From assembly GCF_000009985.1 (NCBI RefSeq), contig NC_007626.1:2016001-2080000 (forward strand): a stretch of 64,000 bases of DNA. The letters run 5' to 3'. A program made the translations under genes and the position numbers. Shown here in pieces: positions 60,126 through 64,000 of this stretch (positions within the stretch are counted from its first letter, which is position 1; each line of letters starts with the position of its first letter). Below the pieces are notes generated by a model, which saw nothing but the letters and a program-made list of their open reading frames with translations, did not search any database and was not told where the DNA came from. This stretch comes from Paramagnetospirillum magneticum AMB-1. GTDB taxonomy: Bacteria; Pseudomonadota; Alphaproteobacteria; Rhodospirillales; Magnetospirillaceae.

Positions 60126-60502
60126 CCGACGGAGGGGGAACTCTTCCCGTCCGCCGGCCCGGCTTCCCCCGACGGCTTGGCCTCCTGGCCGCCGTTGAGC
60201 GCCGCCAGGACAAACGCCTGTGCAGCCGGCAAAACCTTTAGGATGCCCGTCTCAAAGACCAGGCGGGGCACGTCGTCAAATTTGAGGGTGCTGCCTGCCC
60301 CCGTCAGGCCCGCCGCAATCACAAACGAGACATCGCGCAAGGCGGCGCCGTTGGGGTCGAGCAGGCGACGAGCGACGCCGACCAGGCCGAGGCCGGTCAG
60401 CGCCTCGATCATCGAGATTGCGTCGTGGGTGGGGCGCAAAAGGTGATCGGTGCCCGCCAGGGCAACGACCACCTCGCCGCGGGCGGCGTTTGCGACGATC
60501 AT
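60122..60502 (-). CDS. GTA gp10-like phage tail protein
   Basis: This 126-residue protein has the pattern GEVVVALAGTDHLLRPTHDA, ISMIEALTGLGLVGVARRLL and SFVIAAGLTGAGSTLKFDDV of the GTA-gp10/TAC_11 family found before the TAC and tape-measure genes. The C-terminal 25 residues are a loose Pro/Gly/Ser tail. Its start overlaps the stop of the truncated primase frame (TGATG), a join created by a deletion. Confidence 0.8.
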   Translation of the reverse strand: MIVANAARGEVVVALAGTDHLLRPTHDAISMIEALTGLGLVGVARRLLDPNGAALRDVSFVIAAGLTGAGSTLKFDDVPRLVFETGILKVLPAAQAFVLAALNGGQEAKPSGEAGPADGKSSPSVG

Positions 60503-61917
60503 CAGGGCAGCGCCGTCAGAGCACCGGCGGGCATCAGGTCGATGTCGATCACGATCAAACCAGGGTCGGGGCAGTGTTCCTTGATCTCGGAAATCAGCCC
60601 TTGGATATTGGGGTCGCTGTCGAGCAGATTGACCGCGGTAGGCAGTACGAAGAACGGGGCGTCGTCGTGCTCGGGGCCGTCGAGGAAGTGCGCCTTGCGC
60701 CAGGCCATGATGCGCTTGGTCAGCCCGACCGCGCCCTCGGCCGCCACATAGATCACGTCGCGTTGGGTGACCTTGATGCCGTGCCACGGGATGCCGTAGG
60801 CGATGCAAAGCCCCCAATCCAGCGCCGCGAACGACTTGCCGCTGGACGAGGCGCCGCAAAGGCCCATCAACCCCGTGGCCAACAACACCCGCTTTACCAC
60901 CCACGACTGGGTTGGGATTTCGCGCATGTCCTTGAGCCGAAGAAACTTCCGTTTCTTTGCCGTGCTGCCCGCCCGCTCGATAGGCACGTCTATCGCCTCG
61001 GCCTGGTCGGGCAGCGGCTCGAATTGCGTTTCGGCCGAGGCGCAACCGATCTGCTCGCGGGCGTACTTGTATGCATTGCCGACCTTGAGCTCGAGGTCTT
61101 CCGGCGACCAGGGCGGGCAGCACCGATCGTTCCAATGGTCGAGCAAGAGCTCGAGGGCCATTTCGCGGCTGACGCCATAATCACGAACATGACACGCCAC
61201 GCTGAAAGCGGTGCTGTCGCCGCCATCGCCCTCGACGGCCTCGGGCGCCTCATGCTGGAGATACCACGTTGCCCGGTGCAGCGCCGCCGGCGTGTCCAGC
61301 GTCAAACCCTCGGGCGTCTCGGCGGTGTCGGGGCGCTCGACGACCTGGCGCTTGCACTTGTCGATGATCCAGTCGGGCGCATCCGGCAAATCGGCGACGC
61401 TGGCCGCCTCGGCCTGCCAACGATAGGGCACACCGTCGATCACGCTGCCGGCGCCGACGACGAAGCCATGCCACGATCGGGCGTCGATGCCCTTGCCCAG
61501 CGGGCTTTCGCGCTTGGCGCTGTCTGCGATATTGCCGACCGTCTCCGGGTTGATGCCCGCTGGCAGCTTGAAAAAATGATGCTGGCCGCCGGTAGGCGTA
61601 ATGGTGACGGGATGGTCGGGCGTCCCGAAAATGGCGTCGTTGATCTCCCAATTCACCAGGCCGGGCTTGCCGCCCTTGGCGTCGGGGTCGGTCACCAACA
61701 ATCCGCTGGTGCAAACGCCCACATTGTACGGCTTGGAACCGCCGGTCAGCGGGTCGGACCACCAGCCGCGTATCGTGGCGGCGTCGGTGGTCGCCCGGTC
61801 GGGCCAGCCCTCCCAGATCGGAAGCTTGCCATTGGGTTGGAGCGGGAAGACCTTGAACCCCTTGGCGGCGAGCGCCAGGGCGTGGTCGAGCATGTTGATC
61901 GTGTCGGTCATGGTCAT
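60502..61917 (-). CDS. Phage primase-polymerase/RepA-like ATPase, 3'-truncated fusion
   Basis: This 471-residue frame starts with a bifunctional primase-polymerase domain (HALALAAKGFKVFPLQPNGK, LLVTDPDAKGG with its D-x-D, TPTGGQHHFFKLPAG). A linker follows and then a RepA/AAA_25 ATPase start (GLCGASSSGKSFAALDWGLC as Walker A, DVIYVAAEGAVGLTKRIMAW, and LIVID as Walker B). After LIVID the frame reads IDLMPAGALTALP and stops; the rest of the ATPase is missing and the end looks like the tail of another phage protein. A deletion about 60540-60550 joined the replication module to the tail module. The start overlaps the preceding stop (ATGA). Confidence 0.82.
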   Translation of the reverse strand: MTMTDTINMLDHALALAAKGFKVFPLQPNGKLPIWEGWPDRATTDAATIRGWWSDPLTGGSKPYNVGVCTSGLLVTDPDAKGGKPGLVNWEINDAIFGTPDHPVTITPTGGQHHFFKLPAGINPETVGNIADSAKRESPLGKGIDARSWHGFVVGAGSVIDGVPYRWQAEAASVADLPDAPDWIIDKCKRQVVERPDTAETPEGLTLDTPAALHRATWYLQHEAPEAVEGDGGDSTAFSVACHVRDYGVSREMALELLLDHWNDRCCPPWSPEDLELKVGNAYKYAREQIGCASAETQFEPLPDQAEAIDVPIERAGSTAKKRKFLRLKDMREIPTQSWVVKRVLLATGLMGLCGASSSGKSFAALDWGLCIAYGIPWHGIKVTQRDVIYVAAEGAVGLTKRIMAWRKAHFLDGPEHDDAPFFVLPTAVNLLDSDPNIQGLISEIKEHCPDPGLIVIDIDLMPAGALTALP

Positions 61918-63464
61918 TTCCGATACCTCGAACCGCGCCAGCCAGCCGCAGCCACCGGGAGCCCGGCGGCCCAAGCGGGCGTGTCGCACATGATTGATTT
62001 GAACTCGTCGACGCTGCCGACGCCCTTGCGGATCTCGGCCAGCGCCTCGTCGTGAACATGGATGACGACCGGATAGCCGGCCGCTTCCAGCTTGAGCAGG
62101 GCGTTTGCCAACAGATCGCGGGCAATCGCCTGGATTGCATTTTCCGCGAGCGAGCCGCCGTATGTCGTGCATCGTTCCCATTTCCGGGTGATGCTGTTCA
62201 CCGACATGAACGTGATGGTGTCTTTGAGCTTGATCTCGTCCTGGCCAATGTTCCAGGCCGGGCGCCGCTTCTCGATGCGCGGGTGGGCGTATGCCAGCGG
62301 GCGGCCCGACGGGAGCACCATCCACAGGAACCCGCCCTTGACGACGTACTTAATCCGCCCGCCCGCGGTGCTGACCACCCGGCCAGGGTTGGAGATGGCG
62401 TTAAAGGCGGCGTCTTCCATGTTGCGCCAGAGGGCGACGACCCGAGGGTGCGCCTCGCGCCAGGCGACCTTGATCTGGTCGGCCTCCTCGTCGGTGACCT
62501 TCATGCCGTAGATGGCGGCCATGGACTGGAACGCCCCTACACCGCCCCCGAATCCGAGGGCGAGCTCGGGAACCTTACCATAGGGTGTACGCTCTTGACT
62601 ATTCTCGTTTAAAGGGTGTGCATAGGGCACTTTGAGCAGGGTCAAAATCTTCTCGGCTCCGATCAGGTACAGATCGCGGCCGGTGCCGGCATCGAAGTCG
62701 CGGAAGGCTTGGATTTTCCATTCCTCGTTCGCCAGCCAAGCGGTGATGCGCCCCTCGATGTTGCTGAAATCGCTTTGGATGAAGTCGCAGCCCTCGGCCG
62801 GGATCAGGCACCCGCGCAGATTGGACGAGATGACATCCAAGGGCGGCCCGAACAGCATCGAAACGAGGTCGATGTCGCCGTCGATGATCAACGGGATGGC
62901 GAGGTCGGCTTTCTTGACCGAGCCCCTTGGCAGATTCTGCAATTGTATTAACCGCCCGGCCCAACGCCCGGTGCCCGCGCCATAAACAAGATGTAAACCG
63001 CGGGCTCGGCCGTCATCACAGGCGCACTTGACCATCGCGGTCAGTTTGGCGGTGCTGGCCTTGGCCGCCTCGGCTCGGATTTCGACGGCCTGGCGGGCGG
63101 CGCCCTCGATGTCACCGGCCAGCATTTGGCGCACGGCGGCCTTGGTGTGGGCAGCGGGGAGGCGCTTGCCGCTCTCGTACTCGTCGAACCGCTTGACCAC
63201 TTCGACGGTGACGTCAACGGCCTTGGCGGTCCCGGCCTGGGTGGTGATGAAAATGGCCTGGGCTTTGTTGAGATAGTACTCGGTGGCTTCCTGCCCCCGG
63301 TTCACTGTCCGCATGGTGCGGACAGTGCCCAACGCTTCCAGGCTGGTTAGGTGGCGTTTGATCAGGTCACGGATCGTGACCGGGCGGGCGTATTCCAGCG
63401 CCTCGGCCAGAGCGAGGTCGTGGATACGGGGCTCATTTTCGACGGGAGTGATTGAAAGGTGCAT
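61914..63464 (-). CDS. Antirepressor N-terminus fused to phage family-A DNA polymerase
   Basis: This 516-residue frame combines two unrelated parts. Residues ~1-98 resemble phage antirepressor/Rha-like proteins (IHDLALAEALEYARPVTIRD, LIKRHLTSLEALGTVRTMRT, ATEYYLNKAQAIFITTQAGT). From ~105 it is the polymerase domain of a phage PolA: HLVYGAGTGRWAGRLIQLQN, motif A FIQSDFSNIEGRITAWLANE, GFGGGVGAFQSMA, and motif C VVIHVHDEALAEI. The 3'-5' exonuclease region is missing. The join, near 63160, keeps the frame, so either a deletion made a chimera or it is a natural fusion; deletion is more likely because nearby genes are also cut. Confidence 0.8.
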   Translation of the reverse strand: MHLSITPVENEPRIHDLALAEALEYARPVTIRDLIKRHLTSLEALGTVRTMRTVNRGQEATEYYLNKAQAIFITTQAGTAKAVDVTVEVVKRFDEYESGKRLPAAHTKAAVRQMLAGDIEGAARQAVEIRAEAAKASTAKLTAMVKCACDDGRARGLHLVYGAGTGRWAGRLIQLQNLPRGSVKKADLAIPLIIDGDIDLVSMLFGPPLDVISSNLRGCLIPAEGCDFIQSDFSNIEGRITAWLANEEWKIQAFRDFDAGTGRDLYLIGAEKILTLLKVPYAHPLNENSQERTPYGKVPELALGFGGGVGAFQSMAAIYGMKVTDEEADQIKVAWREAHPRVVALWRNMEDAAFNAISNPGRVVSTAGGRIKYVVKGGFLWMVLPSGRPLAYAHPRIEKRRPAWNIGQDEIKLKDTITFMSVNSITRKWERCTTYGGSLAENAIQAIARDLLANALLKLEAAGYPVVIHVHDEALAEIRKGVGSVDEFKSIMCDTPAWAAGLPVAAAGWRGSRYRK

Positions 63465-63471
63465 GGCTGCT

Positions 63472-63498
63472 GGGGCTCCAAAACATATTCGGAGCCCC
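63472..63498 (-). promoter_or_regulatory. Hairpin covering the ribosome site of the antirepressor-polymerase gene
   Basis: Perfect 8-base arms GGGGCTCC and GGAGCCCC enclose 11 bases, ending 8 bases before the start codon at 63464. On the minus strand the GGAG of the arm is the likely ribosome site, so the folded RNA would hide it. It could also be a DNA operator. Confidence 0.6.
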
Positions 63499-63512
63499 AA
63501 CCGTAGCCAAGT

Positions 63513-63526
63513 GCGTTATAAAACGC
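63513..63526. promoter_or_regulatory. Possible phage repressor operator
   Basis: GCGTT-ATAA-AACGC is a short inverted repeat in the 79-base gap between the repressor stop and the antirepressor-polymerase start. Its place fits an operator, but only symmetry supports it. Confidence 0.35.
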
Positions 63527-63543
63527 AAGGTCGTTTAGTTATA

Positions 63544-64000
63544 TTAAGCGTCCTTGGTTCCGACGATGACGTGGATTGCCGTTATTTCCGATCCGAATAC
63601 CGCAAATTCCCGATCAACAGGGGCGTACTCGCGCAGAATGACCACGTCCTCGTCGTGGTCGAGCCCATAGCCGACAAATTCCTTGATAAGCACGGCGTTA
63701 TCATAGCGCACGACGACCACACCCTGGCCGTTAACCGGGGGGCGGTGTGGGTCGACGAATACAAGCTGGCCGGGGCGATACCGCGGCACCATGCTCGTGC
63801 CGGCGACATACACGCCGTATGCGTCGACTCCCCGCAAAAACGCTGGCCGCTCTGTCCAGTCCACAGGGCCGTCGCCGATGAACGCCTCTTGCGCTGGGCC
63901 TGCACGCCCGACGGCCCGTATGGGTATCTGGGGCGACGGAGTGGTGGGCTGGTGCATCAGTTTGTGTATAAACTGCAATGGGTTGCCCGCTATGGCGGGG
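63544..64000 (-). CDS. S24/LexA-type phage repressor (partial, cut by right edge)
   Basis: The visible part is the C-terminal S24 peptidase domain: GVYVAGTSMVPRYRPGQLVF with the nucleophilic Ser before Met, then VDP, VVVVRYDNAVLIKEFVGYG with the catalytic Lys, and a closing TAIHVIVGTKDA. The frame stays open to the window edge, so the helix-turn-helix half lies outside. Repressors of this class cleave themselves during the SOS response and release prophage genes. It precedes the antirepressor-like gene, the usual immunity layout. Confidence 0.88.
   Translation of the reverse strand, partial: PAIAGNPLQFIHKLMHQPTTPSPQIPIRAVGRAGPAQEAFIGDGPVDWTERPAFLRGVDAYGVYVAGTSMVPRYRPGQLVFVDPHRPPVNGQGVVVVRYDNAVLIKEFVGYGLDHDEDVVILREYAPVDREFAVFGSEITAIHVIVGTKDA

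Noticed and set aside
57730..60502. Tape-measure, TAC and gp10-like genes as part of a complete gene transfer agent
   Set aside because: No capsid, portal or terminase genes are nearby and both flanks are deletion joins with integrase and primase fragments, so this is a prophage remnant.
1..64000. CRISPR arrays, tRNA, rRNA and riboswitches
   Set aside because: No regularly spaced repeats, cloverleaf-type sequences, rRNA motifs or known aptamer patterns were seen on reading; covariance-model searches could still reveal small RNAs.

Overview
The window is high-GC DNA with codon use and gene content of an alphaproteobacterium. A Magnetospirillum-like member of the Rhodospirillales is my inference; no rRNA or other marker gene fixes it. 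No tRNA, rRNA or CRISPR array was seen.

Layout. (1) 1-9,400, minus strand: a membrane-anchored MASE3/PAS/GAF sensor kinase cut by the left edge, then a complete tripartite RND efflux operon (outer-membrane lipoprotein, pump, adaptor) under an upstream TetR repressor with operator-like palindromes at both promoters. (2) 9,400-10,107: a gene-free, AT-rich leader with a 12-G tract. (3) 10,108-37,307, plus strand: the main feature, an extracellular contractile injection system (eCIS, the Afp/PVC/phage-tail-like class). It holds four small beta-rich proteins of unknown role, a DUF4255 cap, sheath, two tubes, a tail-assembly chaperone with a lambda-type -1 frameshift site, a LysM tube initiator, a spike split into gpD-like and gpV-like genes, PAAR tip, gp25, two J-type baseplate proteins, a gpI-like protein, two fibre-like proteins, two non-haem iron hydroxylases, the AAA+ ATPase, and a cargo block. 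The cargo block contains an unknown protein, two paralogous nuclease-like proteins and a DUF4157 protein, all with a similar N-terminal motif. (4) 37,359-37,455: the broken end of an IS3-family element. (5) 37,611-45,507: the kdpFABCDE potassium-uptake operon and its two-component system. (6) 45,688-54,638: an NtrC-type regulator beside a ruined sensor kinase, an NAD-binding epimerase-like gene with a damaged 3' end, a PAS/GGDEF/EAL protein, a YkgJ cysteine-cluster protein, a YchJ/SEC-C protein, a PepSY protein, a cytochrome b561 and a zinc-finger protein. (7) 54,695-64,000: a scarred prophage region. It has an integrase fragment cut by a complete IS3-family element, an AT-rich cargo gene with ADP-ribosyltransferase-like motifs, a 3'-truncated integrase, tail genes (tape measure, chaperone, tube), a truncated primase, an antirepressor-polymerase fusion, and an S24 repressor running off the right edge.

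How the genes work together. The eCIS genes are packed head to tail with many ATGA or TGATG overlaps, so particle parts, ATPase and cargo are probably made as coupled units. The cargo proteins follow the ATPase directly and share the motif YRY..A..IQR about 35-45 residues in, a candidate loading signal. The IS ends and prophage scars suggest that both accessory regions were acquired and reshuffled by mobile elements.
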